Assembly (NCBI RefSeq): GCF_927798175.1
Contig: NZ_CAKMMP010000003.1
Location: 372,001 to 436,000 of the forward strand
Direction: 5' to 3'
DNA from: Paenibacillus sp. JJ-223
GTDB lineage: Bacteria; Bacillota; Bacilli; Paenibacillales; Paenibacillaceae
Length of the DNA: 64,000 bases
Shown: positions 1-8,239 of the stretch, in pieces
Layout: each line of letters begins with the position of its first letter
Position numbering within the stretch: position 1 is the stretch's first letter
Notes under the pieces: generated by a model
The model's input: the letters and a program-made list of their open reading frames with translations, nothing else
Told to the model about the DNA's origin: nothing
The model's database searches: none
Position numbers and translations under genes: made by a program

Positions 1-1
1 A

Positions 2-625
2 TTGAAGTTCAAGGGGAGCAACTTGCTGTTCGCGGGCGTCATTCTCACGATTCTCGTTCCGCCAACGACCATCCTGATTCCGGTGTATCTGAATCTGAAA
101 AGCTTTGACCTGATGGGCCTGATGACACTTATTGCCGGCAAACCGGTGAATCTGCTGAACACCTACTGGCCGTTCATTCTGACCGCCATTACGGCCAATT
201 CGCTTAAAGCCGGATTGTATATTTTCATCTTCCGGCAGTTCTTCCGCGGCATCCCGAAGGAAGTGGAGGAGGCTGCCTACGTGGACGGTGCAGGCATCGG
301 GCGAACCTTTGCCCGAATCATGCTGCCGAATGCGATTCCGTCCATGGTGACCGTGATGCTGTTTTCCTTTGTATGGCAGTGGAATGACAGTTTCTACACG
401 ACCACGTATCTGACATCAAGCAAAGTCATGTCGACCCAACTGTCATCGCTTCCATACAATCTGGCGCAGCAAGTGAGTGATGGAGCCTCCAAGGCAGACC
501 CTTTCTATCTCAGCATGATCCAGGATACGGGGATATTGCTTGCCATTCTGCCTTTGATCGTCATCTATCTGTTCGTGCAGCGTTATTTCGTGGAAAGTGT
601 GGAACGTACGGGGATCGTTGGCTAA
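2..625 (+). CDS. Carbohydrate ABC transporter permease, C-terminal part
   Basis: This is an inner-membrane permease subunit of a binding-protein-dependent ABC importer, of the MalG/LacG type that brings in oligosaccharides. The reading frame is open from the window edge, so the start lies outside. About 207 residues are visible. The cytoplasmic EAA loop that docks the ATPase is clear at about residues 90-110 (EEAAYVDGAG, then LPNAIPS). It is followed by a typical last pair of membrane segments and an ending rich in V, Q and R. The downstream secreted GH5 enzyme suggests uptake of released plant-polysaccharide oligosaccharides, but the exact sugar cannot be read from this fragment. Confidence 0.9.
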   Translation: MKFKGSNLLFAGVILTILVPPTTILIPVYLNLKSFDLMGLMTLIAGKPVNLLNTYWPFILTAITANSLKAGLYIFIFRQFFRGIPKEVEEAAYVDGAGIGRTFARIMLPNAIPSMVTVMLFSFVWQWNDSFYTTTYLTSSKVMSTQLSSLPYNLAQQVSDGASKADPFYLSMIQDTGILLAILPLIVIYLFVQRYFVESVERTGIVG

Positions 626-685
626 CGTTTGGCCGGTACAGTAAAACTGGAGACTTAAAAATAAACCGTGGAAGGAGGGAAATTC

Positions 686-748
686 ATGCAGCTGCACGGA
701 TGGAACGGGGTGCGGGAGCGGGCACCAACGGATATGAACGGCTCGTGA
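686..748 (+). other. 20-codon ORF behind a strong ribosome binding site
   Basis: A strong Shine-Dalgarno (GGAGGG at 675-680) stands 5 nt before an ATG. The frame runs MQLHGWNGVRERAPTDMNGS and then stops. It follows the ABC permease by 60 nt. It may be the surviving 5' end of a gene whose body was lost, or a translated small ORF. I do not recognise the peptide. Confidence 0.3.
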
Positions 749-815
749 AAGCTGTGCTTGAATTCAACACATATCGAATAAGGGAAAGCCATCGATCATG
801 AGAGGAGGATCCAAA

Positions 816-2522
816 GTGAAGAAGATGTGGATGTCTTGTAAACTTTTACTCGTTATGGCTTTACTGATCACGATTGCTCCATGGGGAGGCGGCAGTGCCG
901 AGGCATGGGTGGGCATGCCTATGGGCAAGCTTCACGTCAGCGGCAAACATCTGGTGAACAGCAACAATCAGCCTGTGCTTCTGAACGGCTGGCATCAACC
1001 GTCTGGTGCCTATTGGACGTATCAGGACAGCAATTACTATCTTAATCTGCACGGCAACAACCGTCATGCGGCTACACTGGCCTACCTGAAAGACATTACC
1101 GATACGTTTGCGGACACAAGTCCGAAATACGGCAGCAATCATGGCTGGAATATGAATCAGGTTCGTCTGTTCATTGATCGTCAGGACATGGGTGATGTGG
1201 CGGCGGGTACATACAATTTTGCCGGTGTGCAGACCGTTACGCAGAACGTCATTATTCCGTATATTCAGTATGCCAAGACAAAAGGTGTATACGTTGTCCT
1301 GGGTCTTGACTTCACGTTGAAGGATGATCAGGCAACGACCGCTGCCAATCTGCAAAAGTTCAATCAAATCTGGGGTTATCTCGCTTCCCGTCCAGAGATT
1401 AAAAGTGCGGACAATGTCCACTTCGAGCTGATTAACGAGCCGGTGAAGTCATACGCCAATGGACATTGGGGCGGCTACAACGGGGAAAACGACTTTGTCG
1501 ATCACTGGAATGATCTGCGTAACTTTCAGAATTCCATCATCTCGACGATTCGCAGCCAAGGCGCGGACAATGTGATCTGGGCGGCAGGTCTGGGCTACAA
1601 CCAATTCTATAGTCTGACGGCAAGCCATCCTTTGACTGACCCGCTGAACAACTACGGATATGCCGTGCACTGGTATCCTGGTTACGGCGCATATGATAAC
1701 TTTTCGATCTTGCAGGATCAATGGAATACGAACGTCAAGGCGGCCGCAGACAAATATCCGATCAACATTACCGAAGTAACCTGGTTTAAGAATAAACCCG
1801 GCGACTCAGCATACTGGAACTTGTTTAATGGCAGCAACGAAGGTTTCGGCACCAATACGAAAACGATCTTCAATGCGGCAGGTAATGTCAGCATCGCTGC
1901 CCATATGAACGGCTTCATTCTGGAGCCGGGTCAACGCAGCTCTTTTGCTGACCCTACGGCAGGACTGAAATGGGATGGGGATGCTTCGCGGAGCGCGATG
2001 GGCCGTTTCCTGTTCAACTGGTATCATGAACGTGCACAAACGTATCCCGGCGGCGGAAATGGTGGTGGACCGACAACCGGGCTTGTATCAGGCGCAACGT
2101 ACAAAATTGTAGCCAGACATTCGAATAAGGTCATCGATGTTCCCGGCGGGCAAAACCAGAACAATCTGCAGCTCCAGCAATGGAGCGATCTGGGCGGCAA
2201 TCCGCAGAAATGGGTTCTGACTTCGATCGGTGGCGGAAGCTACACGCTGACCAGCGTGAACTCTCCCGATAAAGTGATTGATATTCGCAACGGTACCCTC
2301 ACAAACGGCGAAGCGGTGCAGCTTATGAGCAATCTGAACACGACCGCACAGCATTTTAAAATTAACGATCTGGGCAATGGGTACTGGAGTATCATCAACG
2401 TAAACAGCAACAAAGCGATCGAAGTGGCGAATGCTTCGTCGTCAGACGGAGCAAAGCTGCAGCAAAACGATTATACCGGCGGGCTCCATCAACAATGGAA
2501 ATTTGTTGCCGTCAGCAATTAA
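816..2522 (+). CDS. Secreted GH5 glycoside hydrolase with ricin-type lectin module
   Basis: An extracellular endo-glycosidase of clan GH-A, endoglucanase or mannanase type. The GTG at 816 is preferred over the ATG at 798 because AGAGGAGG ends 7 nt before the GTG. This gives 568 residues. A signal peptide with a KK start and a long hydrophobic core ends near GGGSAEA. The GH5-like barrel covers about residues 35-395. E208 in ELINEP is the expected acid/base and E320 in ITEVTWF the expected nucleophile. A glycine-rich linker (PGGGNGGGPT) leads to a C-terminal beta-trefoil module of about 140 residues with three QW-type repeats (QQW, AQHF, HQQW), as in CBM13/RICIN domains. Subfamily and substrate are not resolved. 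The neighbouring GH8 enzyme points to hemicellulose use. Confidence 0.85.
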   Translation: MKKMWMSCKLLLVMALLITIAPWGGGSAEAWVGMPMGKLHVSGKHLVNSNNQPVLLNGWHQPSGAYWTYQDSNYYLNLHGNNRHAATLAYLKDITDTFADTSPKYGSNHGWNMNQVRLFIDRQDMGDVAAGTYNFAGVQTVTQNVIIPYIQYAKTKGVYVVLGLDFTLKDDQATTAANLQKFNQIWGYLASRPEIKSADNVHFELINEPVKSYANGHWGGYNGENDFVDHWNDLRNFQNSIISTIRSQGADNVIWAAGLGYNQFYSLTASHPLTDPLNNYGYAVHWYPGYGAYDNFSILQDQWNTNVKAAADKYPINITEVTWFKNKPGDSAYWNLFNGSNEGFGTNTKTIFNAAGNVSIAAHMNGFILEPGQRSSFADPTAGLKWDGDASRSAMGRFLFNWYHERAQTYPGGGNGGGPTTGLVSGATYKIVARHSNKVIDVPGGQNQNNLQLQQWSDLGGNPQKWVLTSIGGGSYTLTSVNSPDKVIDIRNGTLTNGEAVQLMSNLNTTAQHFKINDLGNGYWSIINVNSNKAIEVANASSSDGAKLQQNDYTGGLHQQWKFVAVSN

Positions 2523-2531
2523 CATCCATGT

Positions 2532-2576
2532 AAAAGAGGACCTTTCCGGCCGTAATGCCTGAAAGGTCCTCTTTTC
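2532..2576 (+). terminator. Rho-independent terminator after the GH5 gene
   Basis: A perfect 15-bp stem pairs 2532-2546 (AAAAGAGGACCTTTC) with 2561-2575. The A and T ends make it usable in both directions, so it may also serve the GH8 gene that converges from the other side. Confidence 0.9.
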
Positions 2577-2662
2577 GTTGAAATTTCGGCCTGCGTGGTG
2601 CAATGTGATGCGTGTGATTTCCATTTGCGATGATTCATTGTTGGATGATCATTGTCGGATAA

Positions 2663-3805
2663 TCAATATATGCGATATCTGCCGCTTAAAGCCAGCAGAC
2701 TGAAGAAATATAGGCAATTGTCGTAGTATCGGCGTTCTCCTTGTCGCAGCGGCGTGTTCCAGAACCGGCGAACGAATGGTTCGACATCCGGACCGTCCGC
2801 AGCCAGCGAAGCCATCGCGTTCGTGGCGAGCAAGCCTACAGGATGCAGGGAAGGTTCGTCGAAGGGTTCACCTTCGATGGTATATCGACGATATTCGGAT
2901 ACGTCAATGCCGCTGAAGAAGGACTGAATCCGATTGGATTGTTCGACCTGCCACGGATCTTTGTGGAACCATTCCCAATCCAGAGCAATATTTGCCGCAA
3001 CCCGGTAAGCATCGCTGTAAAAATGTCTAAAATCACCATGCGGCTGAACCGGAGCGGGTGAGCCGTCGTAATTCGCATATTCAGGCGAAAGCCCGGTTAC
3101 AGGATGACAGGCGGTATGCAGATAAGCCCGACTTGCCGCCGCTGCTTCCTTCCAGAAGGCTTGATCCCCCTCATCCGCATATATTGCGAACAGTTCGTAA
3201 AAGTGGGGGAGATGGTAGGAGGGGTCGCTGAATGGTGATTCCGGAACAAACTTGATCAGCCGGGTATCCGGGTCCCACATCGGATCTCCCTCGCCATTTT
3301 CACCTTGATGGATGCAGGCGCGGAGGATTTTTCGGGCTTGTTCCTTGTAATCGTAAGGCGCAGCACCATCACCCCAGCGGTTGGAGGCAAAGAACAGGGC
3401 CATGGCGAAAAACTCCTCGCCGTCAGGGGCAGGACCTTGCGACAGGCGGGTACCGTCAGGCTTGCAATGCCAAGCAAAATAATCCTTGTATCGGCCTTCG
3501 GTATGCTGCATATACGTACGGGAAAAATTCCAGAGTCGATCAAATTCTTCTTTCTTATCCATTTGCACGGCCATCATCATGCCGTAAGACATGCCTTCCG
3601 AGCGTACATCGTGGTTACCGGTGTCGAGGAAGTACCCTTTGTCCTCACCCATCGGGTAATAAATTCGTGTATTCTCGTCTCCATAGAACAGCTCGTTCCA
3701 TGTCTGCTCCAGTTTTGCCTCAATTTCCTTCTCGTCATAGCCCAGTTCCAGGAACAAATTCCTGTATGCTCCTGTATGGAACGCCCCATTTTCGTTGGTA
3801 GCCAT
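2663..3805 (-). CDS. GH8 reducing-end xylose-releasing exo-oligoxylanase (Rex-like)
   Basis: An intracellular enzyme that removes single xylose units from the reducing end of xylo-oligosaccharides (EC 3.2.1.156 type). The start at 3805 (MATNENGAFHTG) has AAGGAGG directly upstream, giving 380 residues, the usual Rex length. There is no signal peptide. Family GH8 signatures are visible. NHDVRSEGMSYG carries E70, the expected general acid. HFYSDAYR carries the likely base near D265. SLHPVG carries His321, at the place of the Rex histidine that blocks longer products. Such enzymes act after secreted xylanases and sugar import, which fits the GH5 enzyme and ABC permease alongside. The GH8 family call is firm; Rex specificity is inferred from these motifs. 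Confidence 0.88.
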   Translation of the reverse strand: MATNENGAFHTGAYRNLFLELGYDEKEIEAKLEQTWNELFYGDENTRIYYPMGEDKGYFLDTGNHDVRSEGMSYGMMMAVQMDKKEEFDRLWNFSRTYMQHTEGRYKDYFAWHCKPDGTRLSQGPAPDGEEFFAMALFFASNRWGDGAAPYDYKEQARKILRACIHQGENGEGDPMWDPDTRLIKFVPESPFSDPSYHLPHFYELFAIYADEGDQAFWKEAAAASRAYLHTACHPVTGLSPEYANYDGSPAPVQPHGDFRHFYSDAYRVAANIALDWEWFHKDPWQVEQSNRIQSFFSGIDVSEYRRYTIEGEPFDEPSLHPVGLLATNAMASLAADGPDVEPFVRRFWNTPLRQGERRYYDNCLYFFSLLALSGRYRIY

Positions 3806-3945
3806 GGATATCCTCCTTCGTTGGTCACGTTTAGCCAAATTATAGCATGACAGGCAGTACCCAAATTAAAGCGTTTTCTTTGAAAAGCACGGATCATTGC
3901 ATCCTGATCTTGTACGGCATGATCATGCCGTTTAACAATCTCTGC

Positions 3946-4155
3946 AGGGTAAGTGCAGGCAATGTAGGGCGTTCGAACGGTTCCAAATATGGAACTGTAA
4001 ACGGGACGAAAGTCATCAGTAATGCCCCTTTTACGGCAACCGGAGACTGGGGAGCCTGGGGAGAGAAAATGGTCTCCGTGCCGATGAACCAAGGGATCAA
4101 TACGTTGAAATTAATAACCACCGGAACGGAAGGACCGAATATAGATCGAATATAG
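3946..4155 (+). pseudogene. Fragment of a carbohydrate-binding module (CBM6/CBM35-like)
   Basis: The frame here encodes about 65 residues that read like the C-terminal half of a CBM6/35 beta-sandwich: VNGTKV, then FTATGDWGAWGEK, then a run like MNQGINTLKLITTGTEGPNIDRI. There is no ribosome binding site, start, catalytic domain or secretion signal in front of it. The preceding sequence in this frame is unlike the family. A short tandem repeat of ATATAGATCGA follows. It is probably a relic of a larger secreted glycosidase or esterase gene. Confidence 0.6.
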
Positions 4156-4469
4156 ATCGAATAGTGATTTCAGCTCCATAGGCTTTCTAAACATTTGGCG
4201 ACGACTTACGACCCCGGTGACCGGTTCACGGATCGAATCGATGACGAGTTTGGAGAAGCTCGCACTGCAGGAGATATCCACTTACTATTTTTAATCAACA
4301 TATGGGAATATATCGGGTCGAACTTTTCGGAATGACTCACTATTTTAAGTTTTCCTCTTGCAGATAGTACAAGTGAAGCTGCACCACCCGCAAAGTAGAT
4401 GGGATGTTATTCAATTATAGTTCCTATCTTCCAGCGCCAGGGGAATTTTCATCACAAACCAACCTGGTT
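4156..4469. other. Gene-free stretch, AT-rich
   Basis: About 310 bases between the CBM relic and the MBL gene. I see no ORF with a ribosome binding site and no clear terminator with a T-run. Base composition becomes AT-rich from about 4300 onward. Confidence 0.6.
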
Positions 4470-5180
4470 TTACTGGATCGTATCACCAGGACATATATCA
4501 TAAACCGTTAAATCTTCAATATCAGAAAGCAGAGCAGAAAGTTCGCTTGGTCGACCGATTAAAAAATCAAATACGCCAAAATGTGTCGGGATTACATTTT
4601 TTATATTTAGAAGGCGGACTGCCTTAGCTGCCTCTCGAGGGGACATCGTATAAGCATCGCCAATTGGCAATAGTGCCAGCTCTGGCTCGTATAATTCCGC
4701 AATTAGAGCCATATCGCCAAATACGTTTGTATCCCCAGCATGATAGACCGTGTATCCATTTTCGAATTTGATTACGTAGCCCATGGGCTCCCCACCATAA
4801 ATAATCTGATCATCATCAACGAAAGCCGAGGAATGGTCTGCATGTACAGCAGTAACCGCAATGTCTCCTAATTTTCGAGTTCCACCTTTATTTATCGAAA
4901 CAACATTTTGGACACCCTTTTTCTGGAGAATAAATGCCAATTCCCAACCCGCCAATACTATGGCACCTGTCGTTTGCGCAAGCCAAACGGCATCTTCAGC
5001 ATGATCTCGATGTGCATGTGTGAATAAAATGTAATCTACTTTTTCAATGTTTTTAATCGTTTCGGGGCAGGAGGGATTGTTTCTAATCCATGGATCAATA
5101 AGTATTTCTTTATTTCCGGGTGTTTTTATATAAAATCCGCCAAAACCAAGCCAAGTAAAAGAAATATTCCGGTTTAACAT
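4470..5180 (-). CDS. Metallo-beta-lactamase fold hydrolase (UPF0173/YtkL-like)
   Basis: A soluble metal-dependent hydrolase of unknown substrate, 236 residues. The metal-binding THAHRDH motif is near residues 54-60, with later ligands in AVHADHSS, HAGDTN and PTHFG. The lack of a signal peptide and the compact length fit the UPF0173 subgroup (B. subtilis YtkL type). The start at 5180 has GAGGGGA upstream. It is the last gene of a three-gene operon behind a MerR regulator, 15 nt after the carboxymuconolactone decarboxylase-like gene. It may therefore act in the same response to a reactive or aromatic compound; the substrate is not known. It is more AT-rich than genes elsewhere in the window. 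Confidence 0.85.
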   Translation of the reverse strand: MLNRNISFTWLGFGGFYIKTPGNKEILIDPWIRNNPSCPETIKNIEKVDYILFTHAHRDHAEDAVWLAQTTGAIVLAGWELAFILQKKGVQNVVSINKGGTRKLGDIAVTAVHADHSSAFVDDDQIIYGGEPMGYVIKFENGYTVYHAGDTNVFGDMALIAELYEPELALLPIGDAYTMSPREAAKAVRLLNIKNVIPTHFGVFDFLIGRPSELSALLSDIEDLTVYDICPGDTIQ

Positions 5181-5195
5181 GTTGATATTCCCCTC

Positions 5196-5573
5196 TTATA
5201 GATGTCTAGTTGTAAAAACTTCCTTAGCCGCATTCAGTCCATTTAAAGCGGCGGGGAAACCAGCATAAACTGCCATTTGCATCATGATCTCTACAATCTC
5301 TTCTTTTGTGCATCCAACATTTAAGGCACCATTAATATGAACTTTCAGTTGAGGAATTGCGTAACCAAGAGCGGTTAAAGCAGCGATCGTCGCAATTTCA
5401 CGAGATTTCAGATCCAATCCAGGTCGACTATAGATGTCACCAAATGGGAATTCAACTAAGAAACGTTCAAAATCAGGGGCAATGCCTTTCAAAAAATCAC
5501 GAGTATGACCTCCAGATTCCCCGACTACCTCATTCATTAATTGTATACCGACTTCATATCTTTTTTCTGTCAT
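5196..5573 (-). CDS. Carboxymuconolactone decarboxylase family protein
   Basis: A small all-helical protein of 125 residues, the typical length of the CMD/AhpD-like family. It has the conserved pattern [18 protein letters not shown] followed by a helix with [16 protein letters not shown]. The CxxC of AhpD is absent: there is one Cys in GCTKEE, so the gamma-carboxymuconolactone decarboxylase branch fits better than the peroxidase branch. Start ATG at 5573 with GGAGGAG 6 nt upstream. It lies between the MerR gene (3-nt gap) and the MBL gene, so the three are probably one transcript. In similar MerR-CMD arrangements the enzyme is thought to handle electrophilic or aromatic lactones, but the substrate here is inferred only. 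Confidence 0.85.
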   Translation of the reverse strand: MTEKRYEVGIQLMNEVVGESGGHTRDFLKGIAPDFERFLVEFPFGDIYSRPGLDLKSREIATIAALTALGYAIPQLKVHINGALNVGCTKEEIVEIMMQMAVYAGFPAALNGLNAAKEVFTTRHL

Positions 5574-5576
5574 CTT

Positions 5577-5984
5577 TTACTCCTCCGTCTCTATCTTACC
5601 CGTGCCCTCAATGTATTTTTCGTAGAATGAAATTTTTTGAGCCACGGCATTAATAAGTAATTCAATATTTTGTTGTTGTTCAAGTAACTTATTCTGATGA
5701 TCCATAAGAATCGAAAGTCGATTGCTAACTGACTCTTTGGGCATTTCTCCGGATTCCAAACGTTCCAGTATGCACCCTTCTTTTGTAAACTCGGAAATAT
5801 CTTCAAGGGACATCCCTGTTTTTTTGAGAGTTACCATAAATATAAGAAAGTTTACTTCAGAATCCGTAAATTCTCGTATTCCGCTATCGTTTCTCTTAAT
5901 TTTCGGAATCAACCCACTTCTTTCATAAAATCGAATGGTATGTGCAGAAAGTCCGGTTCTTTCCGCAACTTCTTTAATATTCAT
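5577..5984 (-). CDS. MerR family transcriptional regulator
   Basis: A DNA-binding regulator of 135 residues. The N-terminal winged helix-turn-helix is clear (MNIKEVAERTGLSAHTIRFYERSGLIP), followed by the long dimerisation helix (about residues 75-120). There is no cysteine cluster for metals, so it belongs with the AdhR/YraB-like group that senses aldehydes or other electrophiles rather than mercury or copper. The start at 5984 has AGGAG upstream. It is first in the operon and faces its own promoter, which carries a matching dyad between -35 and -10, so autoregulation is likely. It activates classically by untwisting a long spacer. Confidence 0.9.
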   Translation of the reverse strand: MNIKEVAERTGLSAHTIRFYERSGLIPKIKRNDSGIREFTDSEVNFLIFMVTLKKTGMSLEDISEFTKEGCILERLESGEMPKESVSNRLSILMDHQNKLLEQQQNIELLINAVAQKISFYEKYIEGTGKIETEE

Positions 5985-6017
5985 TCAAGGAGCTCCTTTT
6001 GTTGTCGACTTGGTCCC

Positions 6018-6048
6018 ATCTTACACCTTTGAGTTTACTCTAAGTCAA
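6018..6048 (-). promoter_or_regulatory. MerR-type promoter with 19-bp spacer and internal dyad
   Basis: On the minus strand, TTGACT (6043-6048) and TAAGAT (6018-6023) are separated by 19 bp, the overlong spacing typical of MerR-activated promoters. The spacer contains a near-perfect 18-bp dyad at 6027-6044 (CTTAGAGT, two bases, ACTCAAAG). This matches the pattern of operators for AdhR-like MerR proteins. It sits about 35 nt upstream of the merR start and so should control the three-gene operon. Confidence 0.85.
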
Positions 6049-6133
6049 GCTATCTCTTTTGAAAATTTGTAGACTTTCAAACTCCTCTGGCACCGAAAAT
6101 TATGGAGAAGTTCCGTTGAGGCTCATTACGGTT

Positions 6134-6586
6134 TTACTTAAAATCTTTAAACATTTTTCTGAAAGCAAGGCTATACCCGTAGGCTAAAACGAAAGGCAGA
6201 ACGTAGGATAAAAACGTCCAATAAATGTTCCAATCATTGAAATAGATTACCCTGCCCATTTGTTTAGCGATCCACTCCAGAATCGTTAAAATGAAGGATG
6301 ATGCCAGTATTGTCGGCCAAGGCTTCATCCCTTTTTCAAGAATGGCATATATCATAAGACATCCGAACATGGGATATAAACCTAAATCCATAGGGAGGGC
6401 TGCATACGATTGATTGTTGGTGTTCGGGAGGATATTCCAGAAGAAATTAAAACCCACATTGTTGACGCAGCTGGAGGTAGCCACTCCCAATGGATAAAAA
6501 GCAAGTAGGATGTTGAGGTTCCTGCGCAGAATCCATCCGCCAACGAGCACGGGAATCACAAAAGCGATAATGACATTACTCAGCAT
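6134..6586 (-). CDS. Membrane protein, CBO0543-like
   Basis: A 150-residue integral membrane protein with about five hydrophobic helices. It starts MLSNVIIAFVIPVLVGG and ends with a basic tail (FRKMFKDFK). The layout, with WxxxR after the first helix and a conserved NDWNIYWTFLSY stretch near the end, resembles the CBO0543-type small membrane proteins found in many Bacilli and Clostridia. Function is unknown. The start at 6586 has GGGGAG upstream. It is separate from the MerR operon, which ends its control region about 85 nt upstream of this gene's stop. Confidence 0.7.
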   Translation of the reverse strand: MLSNVIIAFVIPVLVGGWILRRNLNILLAFYPLGVATSSCVNNVGFNFFWNILPNTNNQSYAALPMDLGLYPMFGCLMIYAILEKGMKPWPTILASSFILTILEWIAKQMGRVIYFNDWNIYWTFLSYVLPFVLAYGYSLAFRKMFKDFK

Positions 6587-6735
6587 GCAATCACTCCCCG
6601 AAGTTTCATTCGAATCAATTTCTTATTATTGGCTTCATCGAACCGTTTCATAATGAATCAAGGCAAAAATGCAGAAAAAACAGTTGATTCAGAGTCTGCA
6701 GCGAAGAGCAGGAGGTTAGAGTTAAAAAACCATAA

Positions 6736-6789
6736 TTGACATATTATTACACGTAAAGTATAGTGGGCTATGTAAAGCTGACTTTACAT
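6736..6789 (+). promoter_or_regulatory. Sigma-A promoter with operator palindrome for the XRE gene
   Basis: TTGACA (6736-6741) and TATAGT (6759-6764) have an ideal 17-bp spacing. A perfect 8+8 inverted repeat with a 4-nt centre, ATGTAAAG-CTGA-CTTTACAT, lies at 6770-6789 over the expected transcription start. A half-copy (CGTAAAGTA) sits in the spacer end at 6752-6760. The layout suggests repression by the HTH protein encoded just downstream. Confidence 0.75.
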
Positions 6790-6810
6790 TTTGGTTTTTG
6801 GAGGACTAAC

Positions 6811-7023
6811 GTGCAAAACCATATCCGCGCTAAGCGCATGGATGCGTCATTGACGCAGGAAGAATTGTCTCGTCTGCTCAAAGTGTCCAGGCAAACGGTC
6901 GTTTCCCTGGAAGCAGGGAAGTATAAACCTTCGCTTGTGTTGGCACACAAGTTAGCCCAAACCTTCAGGTGCAGCATTGAGGAATTATTCATTTTCGAGG
7001 GGGACGAAAACATTGAATCCTGA
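6811..7023 (+). CDS. Small XRE-family transcriptional regulator
   Basis: A 70-residue helix-turn-helix protein made of little more than the DNA-binding domain: IRAKRMDASLTQEELSRLL, then VSRQTVVSLEAGKYKPS, then CSIEELFIFE. The GTG at 6811 is chosen because GGAGG ends 6 nt before it; the frame is open further upstream only through the operator. It resembles the YozG/YgzD-type regulators that are usually paired with a small membrane protein, and its gene overlaps exactly such a gene downstream. It probably represses its own promoter through the palindrome at 6770-6789. Confidence 0.85.
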   Translation: MQNHIRAKRMDASLTQEELSRLLKVSRQTVVSLEAGKYKPSLVLAHKLAQTFRCSIEELFIFEGDENIES

Positions 7024-7327
7024 AGTCATGAACCAGATTGTAGGCGTCGGAGGGATCATAGCAGGGATGCTTGCAGCCATAATCACGGTCATCGTATCCC
7101 GGAGCAGGCTCAAAAAGCGGTACGAACTCGATGAAAGGTACACGTATTGTATTACCAAATCAAAGGCTTTTTCATGGAATGCTACAACAGTCACGCTTGC
7201 CGTTGCTTGGATTGTCGCCATGGTTATGGAAGGAGTCTCTCTATCGTTCTTTATCATTACGGGTATATTCGTCGTTCATTGTCTGTCCTCGATCGGCGCG
7301 AATCTGTATTATTCAGCAAAAAACTGA
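7013..7327 (+). CDS. Small membrane protein partnered with the XRE regulator (DUF2178-like)
   Basis: A membrane protein of about 104 residues with three hydrophobic helices, the first at VGGIIAGMLAAIITVIV, and a charged cytoplasmic loop RLKKRYELDERYTY. The TTG at 7013 is the likely start; it overlaps the end of the XRE gene by 11 nt and has GAGGGGG 9 nt upstream, which suggests translational coupling. A helix, an ELDER loop and a helix pair beside a tiny HTH gene is the usual picture of DUF2178-type proteins. Function is unknown. Family assignment rests on layout, not on a search. Confidence 0.65.
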   Translation: MNPEVMNQIVGVGGIIAGMLAAIITVIVSRSRLKKRYELDERYTYCITKSKAFSWNATTVTLAVAWIVAMVMEGVSLSFFIITGIFVVHCLSSIGANLYYSAKN

Positions 7328-7389
7328 CGTTATGCATAAGTTGGATCTCTGTAATGACAGGGATCAAAGGGGAGAAGGGATACGGATTC

Positions 7390-8142
7390 ATGTTGATCAA
7401 CCACAACAATCTTGAAGAGTATCGAGACCCGATCAATTATGATCTTGAATTCGGCGGGGATACAACAAAATACAATTTCTATCTTGAAGCTGCCAGATCG
7501 AGCCCGGGCGAAGTGTTAGAGCTTGCGTGCGGTACAGGATTGGCAACCATTCATTTAGCAAAATCGGGGATTAATATAACCGGCGTTGATATTTCTGCAG
7601 CGATGCTTGCGTATGCGCGGTTTAAGGCTCAAGGCTTGCCTGTGGAGTTTATTGAAGCGGATGCTCTTACCTTCGATTCCGATAAACGTTTTTCTTTGAT
7701 TTATTTAACCGGAAATGCATTTCAAGCATTTTTGAGCGAAGAAGATCAAGTGGCCTTACTCGGAACAGTGTACAAACACTTAAAGCCCAATGGAATGTTT
7801 GTTTTTGAAACACGGAACCCCTGGGGGACCGATTTATCTGACGAAGAGGAGACGACCTGGGGAGAATTTACGGATCAGGATGGAATTAAAGTCAAGGTAT
7901 CCGGAACGCAATCCTATGATGCAAGGAACCAAATCATGCACTGGGTCACTTTCCGCGATTGGGGATTCAGGAAAACAACTTCGCGAATTGCATGTCGTTT
8001 TACGGATAATGATACGCTTAAGCATTTATTGACCAGCCACGGCTTTACGATTGAAAGCCAATATTCAGACTGGGATAAAACACCGTTCACGCCTTCGTCT
8101 TCTTCCATCATCAGTGTTTGTCGAAAAAAACAAGGTGAATAG
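7390..8142 (+). CDS. Class I SAM-dependent methyltransferase
   Basis: A soluble methyltransferase of 250 residues. Motif I (VLELACGTGLATIHLA) is near residue 40, motif II follows at ITGVDIS, and motif III at IYLTGNAFQAFL. The length and the C-terminal half, with ETRNPW and WVTFRDW, fit the Methyltransf_25-type group often annotated as YqeM/Tam-like. The start at 7390 is preferred because an AAGGGGAGAAGG purine-rich site precedes it; the same frame is open for 80 codons further upstream but overlaps the previous gene. The substrate is not known. Confidence 0.82.
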   Translation: MLINHNNLEEYRDPINYDLEFGGDTTKYNFYLEAARSSPGEVLELACGTGLATIHLAKSGINITGVDISAAMLAYARFKAQGLPVEFIEADALTFDSDKRFSLIYLTGNAFQAFLSEEDQVALLGTVYKHLKPNGMFVFETRNPWGTDLSDEEETTWGEFTDQDGIKVKVSGTQSYDARNQIMHWVTFRDWGFRKTTSRIACRFTDNDTLKHLLTSHGFTIESQYSDWDKTPFTPSSSSIISVCRKKQGE

Positions 8143-8239
8143 TTCCGGTATGCTGAGGAAGCAGCTGATGCATATTATCGTGGACAAAGAAACAGACGAT
8201 GCAAAGTCGCTAAAAATAGCGATTGTCTCTTTAAAGAAT

